Origin: Xanthostigma xanthostigma
Taxonomy: Eukaryota > Arthropoda > Insecta > Raphidioptera > Raphidiidae
Length of the DNA: 64,000 nucleotides
Assembly: GCA_963575645.1 (NCBI GenBank)
Contig: OY754470.1
Location: 4,782,501-4,846,500 of the forward strand
Reading direction: 5' to 3'
Shown: one piece after another, positions 22,281-35,394 of the stretch
How positions within the stretch are numbered: position 1 is the first letter of the stretch
How the letters are laid out: every line of letters starts with the position of its first letter
Notes under the pieces: model-generated
The model's database searches: none
What the model was told of the DNA's origin: nothing
Seen by the model: only the letters and a program-made list of their open reading frames with translations
Translations under genes and position numbers: made by a program

Positions 22281-23374
22281 TCCATTAAATTTTGCAGAAA
22301 AATCAGAAATTGTAAAAAAGAATTCATAAAAAATAAAGTTAGGCTTCTCTCTTTTCTTTACGAACTTCCAAATTCGAAAGTCTTAGAAAAATACACGATT
22401 TTTCCAATTTTTTTCTCGAAAATCATCATATTTTGTGGACATACCTAACGCTGAAGTCTGAAAAATTTGCATAAATCAAAAAATAAAAAAAAAATTACGA
22501 CGCGTTTCATTTTGGCAATCGGTGGAAATGTAACGAAATTAGCATTTTTTCACATCTCAGCCATCTTCTTAGAAATTCTCCGCACCATCACAGATACAAA
22601 TAATATTGGAATTCAAGAACGGTTCGTTCAATGACTAATTTTCATTTCTTAAAACCTATTTAAAACGTTTTTATTCAGAATTACTGAAATCTATATTCAA
22701 GAGTTATTAAATTATTGTATAGCAAAATTTTCTTTTGTATTTGCAAGTGGTTTTCTTTTTATAAAATTTCACTACTAAATAAATACAAAAACGTTAAGAT
22801 AAGACGATTGCTATAGATTTTTTTATTTTGCATAAGATTGGAGAATGTTGGGAATCGGTTATTCAAAATACTTGTGAAATGATATTTAAATTTACATTAA
22901 CATTTGCGTGAAACTCATTTTTCAAAGAGATTCCATTTTAGAGTCGATTCTCCTTCAGTATTTGTCACATTCGGTGTACATATCTACTCGGAAGCAGGAG
23001 CTCCTTAAAGTCGTCAGTTTGCTGATTTTATTTAACTCGCAGTTCAATCATTGAAGAGGAGCTTTCTTTTCTTTCTTTTTATGTTTTCACTGCTGCCGCT
23101 GCAATGGTCTTGCACAAATAGATTACATTCATGGCTAACCAAACCGTTTATTTATTAAAGTTTTTGGCTTTAAAATAGATCAGTTTTAGAGATTAGTTTT
23201 ATGATTTATTCCACGTTCTAATCCAGGAATTGGTAGACGCGTTAATTTATCACTACAAAATTTGGAAAGTAGTTTGACCCTGTTCCGCTATTTTCGAGTT
23301 CAAAACGCCCAAAAGTATATAAAATACAGCGAAAAGTTTAATTTTTTGCTCTTCGAACTCAAAAAAAAAAACAC
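22281..23374. other. Unannotated AT-rich DNA
   Basis: No repeat shared with the rest of the window and no ORF of note were seen. Confidence 0.4.
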
Positions 23375-23790
23375 TTTCTCGTTCACGATATCTCTTGAAC
23401 AAATGAACCGATTTTGATGCGGTGTCCGGTAATCTACGCAGTTTTTTTAACCTAAGAAAATATAATATATTACAAAAATCGATCTGATAAGAATTTTACG
23501 AGTAATTTAAAAAAAATAAAACACTTTTTACGAACTTTTTGTTCACGATATATCTTGATCAAATGAACCGATTTTGATGCGGTTTGCGGTAATTTACGTA
23601 GGTAGTTTTTTTAACCTAAGAAAATATTTAATATATTACAAAAATCGATCTGATAAGAATTTTACGAGTAATTTAAAAAAAATAAAACACTTTTTTATGA
23701 ACTTTTCGTTCACGGTATATCTTGAACAAATGAACCGATTTTGATGTGGTTTCCGACAATTACGCAGTTTTTTTAGGACAAGAGCTGATT
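23375..23790. repeat. Tandem repeat, about 2.5 units of 160-167 bp
   Basis: The block GTTCACGATAT...GAACAAATGAACCGATTTTG begins at 23381, 23541 and about 23708. Between blocks AAAATCGATCTGATAAGAAT and TTTACGAGTAATTTAAAAAA are repeated nearly unchanged. Confidence 0.85.
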
Positions 23791-23925
23791 AGATTTTGGA
23801 ATTAATCGATTTACTAGTTTAGAAAATATTCTAAAAAAACAAATTTTTGAAAATTGTATTTTTCAGATTTCTCAAAATCTATTGAGTCGAATCATTCCAA
23901 TCTAAGTTCAACAAAGTCACGTTAG

Positions 23926-24070
23926 ATGCCGCAAACCGCGTGCTAACACCGCGAAGTTCGCGGGTACGACCCCCATGGCCTATATTATATAGTAGTTTAT
24001 TTTTTTACGATGTATTTATGTTTTTACCGCGTTTTTATTAACTAAATAGAAGAAAATAATAAAATGAATA
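23926..24070 (+). repeat. tRNA-Ile-derived SINE family B, copy 1 (degenerate head)
   Basis: CGTGCTAACACCGCGAAG and GCGGGTACGACCCCCAT correspond to the anticodon arm and B box of tRNA-Ile(AAU). The body ACGATGTATTTATG...TTTACCGCGTTTTTATTAACT matches the minus-strand copy at 38065-38209. The A box region is eroded. Confidence 0.7.
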
Positions 24071-25528
24071 ATTTTTTTTTAATAGCGAACTAAGAAGTTT
24101 AAATATGGTCAGCTGATGATCATATTCTAAGCGCATTGTAAGGCCATGTTTCATTCGAGGCGATCACAGCGGTGCGTATGGCCGGCGGACCGATCGAGAC
24201 AAGTCCGACCGGCGTGTAGTACGCGTGCGCGATACAGTATGTAATGACTATTGATAGTGAGTGCTTGATCTATTCTCCTCGAATACAAAGCAAGGGCAAC
24301 CGACAAAATATTGTCTCGCAGATATTATGTGGAAAGGATTTTAAGAAAATTTTTTTTGTGTCAAATGCGCGTTTGAAAATGTTCGTCACAAAATATTTTT
24401 TTTTATAATTTGGTCATACTTTAGCATAAAACAAGTAATATGTCTGCATGTATAAAACTCTTTCATATATACATACTTTGGTTGTATTAGAATCGAGAAG
24501 CAAAAGGACTTCTGTCTTTGCAATTCTAATTTGAGCAGTTCTGTAACTACTGCGAGCTCTGCATATCACAGAGCTTGGAAACGGATTGAAATGTCACTAG
24601 CCCAAGGCCTAACTGCATTCAAGTAGATAACAGCTGCTATTTTGTAATTTTTCTCTAAAAACTCGATTTATATCGGCATAAAATAAAGAAGTTTCCAATC
24701 GACGTTACAAGTGGACGCCATAACACCAAGAAATCCGTACTATTTTTACTACTAAGTACCTTTTTAAAAAAAAAATTAATTAAATCATATCATTAAGTAA
24801 ATTTCTACGAAATACCGCTGCACCACAGCTCTACACTCATAAATACAATATCTAATGTCAGTTCAGTTGTCACTTAGGTATTGACGTCACACGCGGACGC
24901 CATGACACCTACAAGCTTCTCTGGCTTTTTAATTAAATCCGTTTGTTCAGACAGATAGACATGTTTTAACATTAGTTTCGATCGAGAATGCAAACGGAAA
25001 AAAATGCATATTATAAAGGGCAATTCAGAAATCACAACAAGCACTCTATTTTATTTATCTGTATGGATTCAAATTGTGCTCGTATAGTTGTATAACATGC
25101 TTCCAATATGTAGATGTGCGGATTCGGAATAATACCGGGATAGGGACTGAAGGAAGGTCTGGAACGGAAAGGGAACATGTGTATTTACATATACTTGAAA
25201 TTATCAAAGCGAATTTAGTTTCTTTCTTCTGTTTCTTTTTGATGCACTCGTTTTATAGGTACGGTGTACTGCCAAGTATCACTGGCCATAAATCAGTTTA
25301 CGGCAATAATGTCATAGTTCCTTTATTTATGAAACTTTCCGTAATGCATCTCAAATATTGAAATTATCAAATAAAACATTTTTCTCGGTTTCATATTATA
25401 TTCTCGATACGTTGTGAACAAACTAAAAGATTTGTAGGTTAAATTGCAGTATGTACCAAAATTAAATATTTTATTTCAGAATACGTAAAGATTAGTAGAA
25501 GTTTTGCTCCAAAATATGATGTATATTG
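24071..25528. other. Unannotated DNA; possible short TIR element at 24142-24297
   Basis: TTTCATTCGAGGCGAT near 24149 and CTCCTCGAATACAAAGC near 24277 form a weak inverted repeat around a GC-richer core. The rest holds only short accidental ORFs (for example 25074-25361). Confidence 0.3.
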
Positions 25529-25676
25529 AAGGAGATTTATTTGGTTGAGGAACAATTTACCATCTCAACTTGCATTGAGGCCCTGAGGATGAAAATATAA
25601 TTTTCGAAACGTTGGCCACAAGCGATACTTATTTTTCTATTGTTCCTCAACCAAATAAATCTTCTTCAAGAATGTG
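25529..25676. repeat. Palindromic element carrying a hammerhead-like motif
   Basis: Arms GATTTATTTGGTTGAGGAAC and GTTCCTCAACCAAATAAATC are inverted around a core of about 95 bp. The core contains the motif at 25579-25617. The element at about 4545-4680 is a related copy. Confidence 0.75.
25579..25617 (+). ncRNA. Hammerhead-ribozyme-like motif (b)
   Basis: The order is GGCC (25579-25582), CTGAGGA (25583-25589), one T, GAAAAT (25591-25596) pairing with ATTTTC (25600-25605), GAAACGTT (25606-25613), GGCC (25614-25617). Stem I and stem II are both possible; stem II is one pair longer than in motif (a). Confidence 0.45.
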
Positions 25677-25679
25677 TAA

Positions 25680-27767
25680 ACTTACAGATTATAAGCACTT
25701 AGTAACGCCATAGATATTCAAATATATAAACAGAAAAATTCAAAATCGGTATGAATAATTACATTTTTCAAAGCTGATAAAATCATTGCCGATCCAGAAT
25801 TTTTATATATAATCTGTACAAAAATAGATGTCTAATTTTTGCGTAGGGGGTTCTCTTTATTTTTGTGAAGTGAAATTTTTTAGACGCGAATTTCTTAGAA
25901 TCTTCGGTACGCATGATGCCGACAACAAAGCAACAAAACAAGCAAGTACTGTTTATTGCTTAATGATGACGTATTGTTGTCGTTATTTACAGTGGGTGAG
26001 TCGTTATTTAGTGTATCATTGTATGAGCAACAAGGTAAACCAACTAGAGTTAAGAGTTAAGGAGTTTGTCGTTATATCGAGTGACGTCAAATAGAGTTTA
26101 CACTGTAATAATTCGAAAACGACGAAACAGAAAACAATATTATTATAGCACTGATAGTTTTTACTTGGCGTTGACCCTAGTACGAAACTATTGCGTTTGT
26201 ACACATTACGTAAACTTGCGTTTAGCAATTTATAGTGAAATAAAAAACTGGCAGTATAATAACAGTGCTTCTGTGCTCGTGTATACTTGAATATTGACAA
26301 TAATTGGAAGTTATTTGTTGTTATTTTTGTGAACTATATTGTGTTGTTTATAAATTGTGTTTTAACTGTGCATAAGTAAGACATTCTGAATAAACAAGTA
26401 ACAAGATCAAAGATCTCTATGTATGTATATTGCATTTAAATATTTATCTTTTATTCATTTTTTTCGTTATTTATTCTTATTTGTTTATTTCTTGAAATAA
26501 TAAATAGGCATTTACAAACATTGGATGTGAATATTTACTTATATTTTTCGAAAATAAAAATATATAGTTACTTGGAATGCAGAATATCCATTTACAAAAT
26601 TGAGATAATTTTTTATGTTGAACTATTTTTATGAAATATTGATAAAATTTAATTTTATAGGCATTTTAAAATACTTTATCTTATTAAAAAATGGGCAGTA
26701 TTTAAACGAGTGACTGTAAATTACAATTTTGAGTGACAAAAATAATCAATTTGGGTTACTGTATTACTAAGTGAGCGACTGACTGCGCGTGACGAGAAAA
26801 TAATAGTTGGGTGACTAAATTACTAAGTGAGCGACTGACTGCGCGTGACTAGAAATCAACAGAACAGCAACTTACAAACATCCATTTGAGTTACTTAAAA
26901 TACAAAATGGGAAACTTCATAATATTTGAGCGACCTAATATTTGTTTGAGTGTCAACGTTACGTCTTGCATTTTTTTTCAAAATTTGGCAAATTTTTTAT
27001 TTATTCTGAGCGGCATTTTGTTAATAGTTAATTGTTTGAATAGAACTGCGTTTTCTAAAAAATATATATTTTTTATCCGCCGCCGTAAAGTTTCCGCTTA
27101 ACAAAAAAGTAAGATACTAAAACAAAAACTCGATGCCAGTTTAAATTAAAACAAAGCTTACAACTGTTTATTAAGCTGCTACTTTTTACTTAATACTATC
27201 CTCCTCAGCAGCTGCCAACCTACAATTTTTGCTACCCACTTTAATATTTTTTGATCTCTAATTCAGATTAATTTGCCGCCACGTTAAAAATAAATCCTAA
27301 CGGCGCCTATGGTTCTGCTTCCACTCGGATAATATAAATCTAGTGTGAAGTTATCCGCATTTTGCTTTATATTTCCTTAGTGTATGTTTTATTTTCCGTT
27401 TCATTTTAAATACTTTTTGTCTTATTTTTCTACCCCCATTAAAATATTTTACATACAAAAAATAAGTAGACATGATTTAAAAAAAATTCTCATTTTATTT
27501 ACAAATTGAAATTCTAACACGTGTATAAAAAAAAGTATGTAGAAAGGATAAATGCTGTCGCTAGTAAAGAAAAGTGGAGATTAAATTAAAATTTCATTCA
27601 CGCTCTTGTGAAATAAACCTTCTTTTTACAAAATGCGCGACAACCAGTTCACACGATACAATTTATAGCGATGTTTTAACCCCCCAAATATAGCACGACG
27701 CTCGTATATCGTGTCAGCTTTTATCCTCAGGATTATTTCTCATAATGTATGTAATATTTATAGATGG
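25680..27767. other. Unannotated AT-rich DNA with a 57-bp tandem duplication
   Basis: TACTAAGTGAGCGACTGACT occurs at 26764 and 26821 with similar flanks. A segment at about 27027-27070 (GTTTGAATAGAACTGCGTTT) recurs inverted at about 55715-55765. Short ORFs show no family signature. Confidence 0.4.
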
Positions 27768-28446
27768 AGAGCTGGCTACGGAGAAAATGGGTGACTCGGT
27801 GCAGAGCTGAAAATTTGCAGAATAATAGGAGATAGTATAAGTAAGTAGGGAAAAAATTCCCAGAAGGCTAGGCGGAAGATAAAAAGCCGCCAAAAGGCGC
27901 TAATGTTGCGAAAAATCAGTGCTCTTCTGGCAATTTCTATACTTATTCTGTATTCAAAACTAGATTATATATTATATATATTTTACATTATATAGTTATA
28001 AGGGCATACTGAAAATTCAAACATGATATAATAATTACATTCGACAGACAAATATTCAAAATTATTAATGTCATTTTGATAGAAATAAAATTAATCGTCA
28101 TATATTTTCATTAATAAATTTACGTTGTTATAACAAATTTAATAATTTTGAATATTTGTCGAATGTAATTATTATATTATCATGTTTGAATTTTCAGTAT
28201 GCCCTTATAACTATATAATGTATAATATAGGTACCTATATAATATATAATCTAGTTTTGAATTACAGAATAAGTATAGAAATTGCCAGAAGTGCACTGAT
28301 TTTTCGCAACATTAGCGCCTTCTGGCGGTTCTTATCTTCCGCCTAGCCTTCTGGCAATTTTTTCCCTACTTACTTATACTATGTCCTATTATTCTGCAAA
28401 TTTTCAGCTCTGCACCGAGTCACCCATTTTCTCCGTAGCCAGCTCT
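27768..28446. repeat. 679-bp foldback with arms of about 300 bp
   Basis: The left arm (27768-28068) starts AGAGCTGGCTACGGAGAAAA; the right arm (28139-28446) is its inverted copy, ending CCGTAGCCAGCTCT. The arms are highly similar, differing by a few substitutions and small indels, and the spacer is about 70 bp. No ORF and no clear target duplication. It may be a foldback transposon or a recent inverted duplication. Confidence 0.9.
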
Positions 28447-28769
28447 TAGCCATTAGAGGGCTAAGTTTAAATAAAAACATTTTCAACAACGATCAATATT
28501 TTATAAAAGAAAAAAAAAAACAAAACATCGACACGTACATAATACGGCTATCTGTCTGTTATTTCGCTATTCTAATTTTCGAATATTTGAAAAGATACTC
28601 AAGATATTTGGCAACTTTATTTTTTTGTCTATCTGCTTAAATTAACCTTTTTCTATAGGATTAACTTTGTTTCAAATCTTGCGACAGCTTTTTCAACAAT
28701 TTCCCGTTGTACGATTGAGTTAAAATTTTGCATACGTATGTAGTTCCAATGATAATACAATATTATAAT

Positions 28770-29666
28770 AACTAACTGACCGGTCCGGCTTTCGTCCGGA
28801 TGCAAATCGCACTTTTAAATAAATACACTACAAACTTAAAAATAAAACAGGTAAAAAAAGTTGAAGGGAGTTTATTGTACAATCGATGATGTACTGAGAA
28901 CTAGAAAATAAATATGAGTAACCATAGATGGCTTTGATTTTAAAGTCTGACTCCCAGCACCTCCCATTATTTTTTAATTCAATAATTATTCTATAAAAAT
29001 GTCCGATGCAGCATAATATTGTAACAAAACTATTCTAGTTCGTGGTGGAAACTAATTATTTACAATAACAAACGTTTAACAAAACAGTTAAACATACAAA
29101 CGAAAAGTATTTCTATAACGTAACAGAAAAAAACAACAAATTCTGACTAATAAAATAAAAAAATAAGTAATGAAGAATATTTAGTTACTATGTATGTAGA
29201 CAAAATATTTACAACCCATAAACACATCAAAGTTTATTAGCACACTTATCTGTTAACTATATACAAGAGATTATTTATGTTAAACCAGATTTTATATAAT
29301 CGAAATCAATGGTCTATTATACCGCACTCCGCACTAGTATTTATTTCCTAGTTATTTATTTCGCACATGTGTTTGACTATCAACTCACTCACACACGAAA
29401 TCTGTCTGTGTCACATGGCTCGCCTGGTTGTATTTATGTGTGCTGAGTATGCTTTCCAGCGTTTTCTGGAATGTTCCGGTCCCTTCTTATACCTGCATTC
29501 ATTGTTGTTACAAGTTTGGGATTTGGCTTCCTGCTACCACAAAAACCCTTATACCTGCGTTCATTGCTGTTGTCTTCTAGAATCTAGATCATTCGACAAA
29601 AAGCAGTGGCGTATAACAATATGTCTAATATACAAATCGGGGCGAAGCCGGACCGGGCCGCTACTA
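28770..29666. mobile_element. Two opposed Helitron-like 3' ends and an LTR-like repeat between them
   Basis: ACCGGTCCGGCTTTCGTCCG at 28780 (minus orientation) and GGGGCGAAGCCGGACCGGGC at 29640 (plus orientation) are CG-rich 3' ends pointing outward. Between them, about 29090-29320 resembles part of the fossil LTR-like repeat at 6396-7018 (CACACTTATC, AACCAGATTTTATATAAT). The nesting order is not resolved. Confidence 0.4.
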
Positions 29667-30809
29667 TTTAAATAAAATTGCGCATATTTATTCATCTGTT
29701 AATTTAATCATCGCAGGCTATAAAGAAAGAGAAAAATTGTAGATAATAAACAATTCAGGTCATTAGCGCGACTGTTAAATAGATATTTCTGAATAGCGTG
29801 TACGAGGCATTATAAGTATCACGAACAGCAGGTCTGTTCTGTACAACAAAAATATGAAAGCCACCGAACAGTAAAAATCAGAAAATGAAATTTATTATTA
29901 CGCTGAAATAAACGGGGATAAACATTATGTACTCTGCGAAATTTAAATAAAAAAAATGAGGATATTATGTCAACGATAATGTTTATATGCCTACTTGTTT
30001 ATTTATTTACAACAAAGCAATATTTAAAAAACGAGTTCCACTAATGGACAGTTTTTTTTTTTTTAATTTCGACTTTAATTTTAATTCAGCTTTTAATCCG
30101 GATATTTGATTGGCTAGCATAAAACTTGATATTACGTGTGGCATAATTTAAGTTAAAACTTAACAATCTCGGTAGTCTGTTGTTTTAAAAATGTATTACA
30201 AATTAAAATTAATTAATCTCTGCAATAATAGCGTTCCTAACAATTTGACTTTTCGTTTAAAACATTATCTTCCATCTCCCAAATAAAAAGAAACAGTAAA
30301 ATTACACCAAATATACTAAACTACTTTGAATATGAGCCTTATTAGATTGACCAAATTTAATGTGACTTACTGCCATTATAAATTTAAGCAAAATTGCTAT
30401 TTTAACCAAAATTTATTAGTAAACCAGTAAACCTTCACTACAATAAAAATAAATCCTGACAGGAATTGCGGCAACTAAAATAACTCATCTAACTAATTAT
30501 CAAGTTTAAGGTGGTTGTGACGTCATAAAATTCATTAGATAACTTTAATTTCCTAGCATTATGATAGGACTGAACAACGTATAAAAACTGACAATAAATT
30601 GTTACATCACGAACTAATGTTTGTTTTCATATGTTTGTACAGTTTCTTCACGGCCTTCTAAATTACAAAAAATACTCTTTCAAAATCAGTGCAGGACTTT
30701 TAAAATATTAGTTACTTGAAACTTCATTTAAAATACAAGATATACATGAGTTTTGTTGATATGGTAGCTATGGAAAATCGGTTTACGTGCTTCACTTTTC
30801 ATTCTTGCG

Positions 30810-31283
30810 TTTCACGAGATAGATTTTGAAATTAAAACAGGGGCTATTTTTCTTGCTAGGTCCTCTGCTTGCTCTGAGCAAGAACCAATAATGAAACAGT
30901 ATCTTGTCACGTAGGCGACATGAACGAACGCTCACAAACACTGTGCTATAGTGTGTGTTCTGTTCAGAGACAATCATATATTTAATACCCTCTATATTTC
31001 TAGCAAAGATCGGGAGAAAGACTTAACACTACGGTGCAGACATTTATACGTCTGTCTCACTTATTATACTCTGAGTCTCATGCCACTAGCAATAATAAAT
31101 ATATGGAGACAATAAACGTTCACTTTTGTTACTATCACTGCGCGCGCACTGAACCTACCTACAGAACAAGCTTGAAAAGACGTCTCGTGTGAAGCGATCA
31201 CTAGAAAACCAGCGCTAGAAAACTATAGTAGTCAAATCTAGCACGGAATCTAGCGGCAAATCCAGCCTCGTGTGCAGCGGCCT
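30810..31283 (+). repeat. MITE family M4, copy 1 (left end missing)
   Basis: It shares ATTTTTCTTGCTAGGT, CTCTGCTTGCTCTGAGC, ACAGTATCTTGTCACGT and the end GCCTCGTGTGCAGCGGCC with 44337-44732. The interior between about 30960 and 31140 differs from the other copy. The left TIR is not recognisable. Confidence 0.7.
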
Positions 31284-32790
31284 CAAGGCTAAAGGAACAA
31301 TGTAATTAGTTTGAACATGTCTGGTGCAATAATAGGTACAGTCACGTTCTGTTATACATCAGCATTGTAAATTCAATGTGTGTAAAGCATATGGATGTAC
31401 CACTACTTGTAGGGCTCAAATAGGCTCGACTTGACTACTCGCTTCGGTCGGCGGTTTAGCGAGCCGCAATTAACGATCAAAGTAAAGCCCACGCCTCTAA
31501 CCAGGCGCTATCTGTTTACGGTGGGAAAAACGAATCATTGATTGTACTGAATCGTTGCCCGCCATCTTAACACAAATATAAAATGGAGAAAAGGGTATTT
31601 TGCACCATGTAAGAAAAAATCTATTAATACATATTCTTGATAGATTTCGTAAAAAGCAAACAAGAAATGTTGATTTCTATTCATAATAATGCACTATAAA
31701 TTTTATAATTGTAATTTTTAATGTGTTCTTCAAAAGTTTAAACGCTGTTCTCCATGTTGAATTCCGGCGTGACGTCACTTTGTCTGTTAGCTAGCTACGT
31801 ATATGTTGTGCTGTGTATTATTTTGAAGTTGTTTCAAGTTACTATCACGTTTATAGAGTTCTATCCCGTATTTTATTGATTTCGCATCATGGAAGACGGT
31901 TTGGTAAAAGCAGAAAGTAGTAATCTACCAAGGATACCTTTAATAAATAAATAAAATTTTACGGGTGAATGAGGGGTCATATTGGAACGCCTTAATATAA
32001 CCGCAAAATTAAACGGCTCGTTCGTTTTATATAATATCGCGAACTAAGAATCGTTCCGTAGCAAGGATGAAGAGTAACGTTAATGCACATAATTCACAGC
32101 TAAGGTTTGTGTATAGCTCGAGTCTCCGGCCTCCTTGTATACTGTGCAGCACAAACCAGCGATTTCTAAAATTGAATACGTGTCCCACTATTAAAGTTCT
32201 AAATGTATTGCTGAGCACGCATTCGATATGATTACTAAAACGAATGAATTTAGCTCTAGCTTTCGATGATGATACTTGAGAGAGTCACCTCCATGCAGTG
32301 CTTCAAAAACAGAGGCAGATAAAAGACATTATAATTTATCATATTCAATACTGTGAAATGCAATATTATATCATCTTAATATTCTATTGGATCAACACTA
32401 CTTTATACTGAATATTAGTAATGTTTTAAGGCGTAAATAATATTGTATTGTCACCGGAAAAAAAGTTTCAGACAAAAGTTATTTAGTTTGGAGGGGGACA
32501 TCATTTAGTGACAAATACCATCCCCATCCACCAAACCCTCCGCAGGGAAGAGAGTGACTTTGAAATTTTCAATAAGAAATACCTATTTTTATCACGAATT
32601 ATGATTTTTCGAGAAAAAATGTGCAACATTTGTCTGAAATATTTTTTTGCTCGATGCCTCCCTCAACCCCTAAAATGCATGTCAAAAATCGGTTTCCCCG
32701 AAACTAAAATGGGTCACCCGGTATACTTCATATTTATATTTATTTATACTTTATGTCGAGTTATCTCTCTTGCCGGTTTTGTCAAAAAAA
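31284..32790. other. Unannotated DNA; possible first-exon scrap at 31889-31954
   Basis: An ATG at 31889 opens a 21-codon frame beginning MEDGLVKAESSNLPRIPL. By memory this resembles the N-terminus of a repetitive insect protein family. Upstream is a GC-richer stretch with TGACGTCAC, as in a promoter or 5' UTR. Without the rest of the frame this is weak. Nothing else was recognised; the ORF at 32508-32858 is probably accidental. Confidence 0.25.
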
Positions 32791-33037
32791 AATTGGTTGT
32801 CTGTAAAGTCGGTTTACGGACGATAGTTTTACGTGATAACGTCATAAAGAAACATTGATGAACTCTCTGACGTCACGCGAGAAGAGAAAGAAATGCGTAC
32901 AAGCCGACGCTTGGGCCGATCGTGCCTCTCTATCGCTTATACCGCGCTTTCGCTTGCACGCTCAGGCTCAGGCGGAACGTGACACTTTTTCGTGCGTGCA
33001 GCCGGTGTTGCATCAATTTATAAGACGTTATCACGTC
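32791..33037 (+). repeat. TIR element family T1, copy 2 (short)
   Basis: The left block TTGGTTGTCTGTAAAGTCGG and right block GACGTTATCACGTC match 664-1250, with ACGTGATAACGTC and GACGTTATCACGT as inverted sub-ends. The interior here is short and different, including CACGCTCAGGCTCAGGCG. The 100-codon frame 32855-33157 runs out past the element and is unlikely to be a gene. Confidence 0.7.
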
Positions 33038-33468
33038 AAAAAAAAACATCACACATTTTTGAGTTGGAGACCTAATATCTCTAAATTTTGTGAACCGCTA
33101 TTGAAGACCGTAGACTGGCCTCTTCGTAGTCCATATAAGGTTTCGTTACTAAGTTAACAGCGCTACAGCAGCGAACTATGCGTTCAACATCTTATATAAC
33201 AGCCCCTATACTTAGCAACTCATCAACATTCACTAACCACTGCTCAAATTGAGAAACTTTACACTGACGTCACCGCTTTGTACCGAAATTGTAATTTGCC
33301 ATTATCTATAAACATACCTAATAATGTATTCACTCTTCAGTGAACTGTTGATACCCGTACGTTCGGCATTTACGGTCGACTCAATAAAGTCTTTGTTAAT
33401 CCTTTAACTGCTTAACGCATGAAACCGATATTCGGAGCTATTCCGCATCCCATACATTTAAAACATAT

Positions 33469-33865
33469 ACTTTTATTCTATACTGAGCATAGGAATAACA
33501 TCGCAATCGAACTATTAGGGTGCAAACATATACTGCTGTCTTTTTTTACGCCGTAAGCACTGGCGTATCCAGGAGGGCAAAACAAGCATGGGGGGACCTT
33601 GCTTAAGAAATTTTAAATAGCCCCCTCCTGGGCCAAAAGCTGGGTACGCCCATGTCAACGTCATAGAAAAAGACAAAGTTTTTGAAACAGAGATACTTTA
33701 TTCAGATTGAATGCAAGTACATCAATCAATCCTATCATCGGAGAAATCAGGGAATTACATCGAAGAAAGAGACGCAGATATATTTTAGATACGGTTTGTT
33801 GCGTTCACTCACCGCACATTGAGTAGATAGGCAATGATTCATACATAGTTAATTAATACATATGT
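33469..33865 (+). repeat. Dispersed repeat family D2, copy 2
   Basis: Nearly collinear with 17489-17884 over its whole length, with scattered substitutions and a few single-base indels. The hairpin-forming GGAGGGC / CCCCTCC pair is kept. Confidence 0.8.
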
Positions 33866-33869
33866 GATT

Positions 33870-35394
33870 TAAAACCATTAATTGAAACCTAATCAAAATA
33901 ACTTTTTCAGTTTTGTGGCGTGCTTAGTTATATAATTTGTTTAAGTTTAGTAGATATTCGATATTTAAGAATAGACTTTTGAAAATCAAACAAGTATAAA
34001 TACATATAAAAATAATGTGTTGCTATTTTTTATTATTCGTGGAAAAAAAATAAAATTGATCAAACCGTTTTCGAGTTAAATGGCGACATTCGAGTGCACA
34101 AACAAACTCTCACCCTAAACGCATATACCTTCTCCGTTCCGTCGTGGGTAAAAAGGTTGGTAAAATACAAAACATTTAGGGTCTGTGCCCTATAGAATTT
34201 TGCATTTAAGAAAATCTCAAAAACTGACTGATAATTAATTTTTTACTAACAAATCCTGCTTTTATCCAAATCATACCTTTCTTAAATTATTTTTCCTAAC
34301 ACCTTATACAGTTTTGTTGTTATTATTCGACTCTGTATGGGTCCTTATTTTCACTAATTCGGCCATAACATATTTTTAAATAAACAACGCTCTACCAAAT
34401 TGGATAAACAAATATTAAAAAAGCTACGCTCGGCTTATTTCGTTAGTATGTAGAAACCCACGGAACCATTGAATTATTATTACACCAAATATACTATGTT
34501 ATGAGTATATTATATAGCTTATACACGTTGTATACTACAGTACACATTTCTGAAACTTCCGCTGGTTTTGGGACAAGTTCAGTATCATAGCAGTCCAATA
34601 ACTTGTGATCGGTAGATTAAGCTATATTGACTCCTGACTGCTATTACAATGAGGAATGATATTACACATACCTACAGAAAAAGTCATTCTGAATCGATTC
34701 CATCCATCCGCAACCTTGTATCTCTTCTAGTTTCGGAGATATAGCCAATTTAAACTGTTTTAATTTTTATAAACTTTAAACCGTCATAACTTCTAAATAA
34801 ATCGAGGTACGAATTTGCGCTTAGTCCTAATCGATTCAGCGTACTTTTTTCTATAAGACACGTCAATAATTTTTCCGAATATCGTAAATCTTTTCATCCT
34901 TTCATGCGTTTTGCAAATTTACGACTTTTTATGACTCTAAACGATTTTTGGCCCGTTTTATAATAACCTTTATAGAAAAAATCAAGTTTAATCGATTCAG
35001 ACCATCCGCAACTCTGTATCACTTTTAGTTTCAGAGATATGAGCGTTTATTTATATTAAACAAAAACTTAAAAACGGCATAATTTCTAAACGGTGAAACG
35101 AATCAGAATTGATTGTAAGTGATTTACGTATGTCCTAAGTTGAAAGTTCTGCGCACGTTTGATTTTGTTTTCGGGCGTTCATTTTGAACGCATCCGTGTT
35201 ATGTATAAGTATATACCTTTATCTCTGTTCATCTGGAGTGATCTCAGCGTATGTAAGTTAATGTCCGGAACCAATGATTACTTTCAGTGGTGGGGAAACT
35301 TACAGCTGAAATAAGTTTCTGCAATTTTAGAAATTTTAAATTGTTTGTCAATGTGGCTAGTCGGTATACTAAATACACTCAAGTTGAGTATATA
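33870..35394. other. Unannotated DNA with a diverged tandem duplication of about 300 bp
   Basis: AATCGATTC with CCATCCGCAAC and TAGTTTCGGAGATAT recurs about 298 bp later (near 34692 and 34990), each followed by a TTTATAAACTTTAAA-like run and CATAA-TTCTAAA. I see no genes. Confidence 0.45.

Noticed and set aside
32855-33157. 100-codon ORF in TIR element T1
   Set aside because: It crosses the element border, is absent from the other copy and has no family resemblance.
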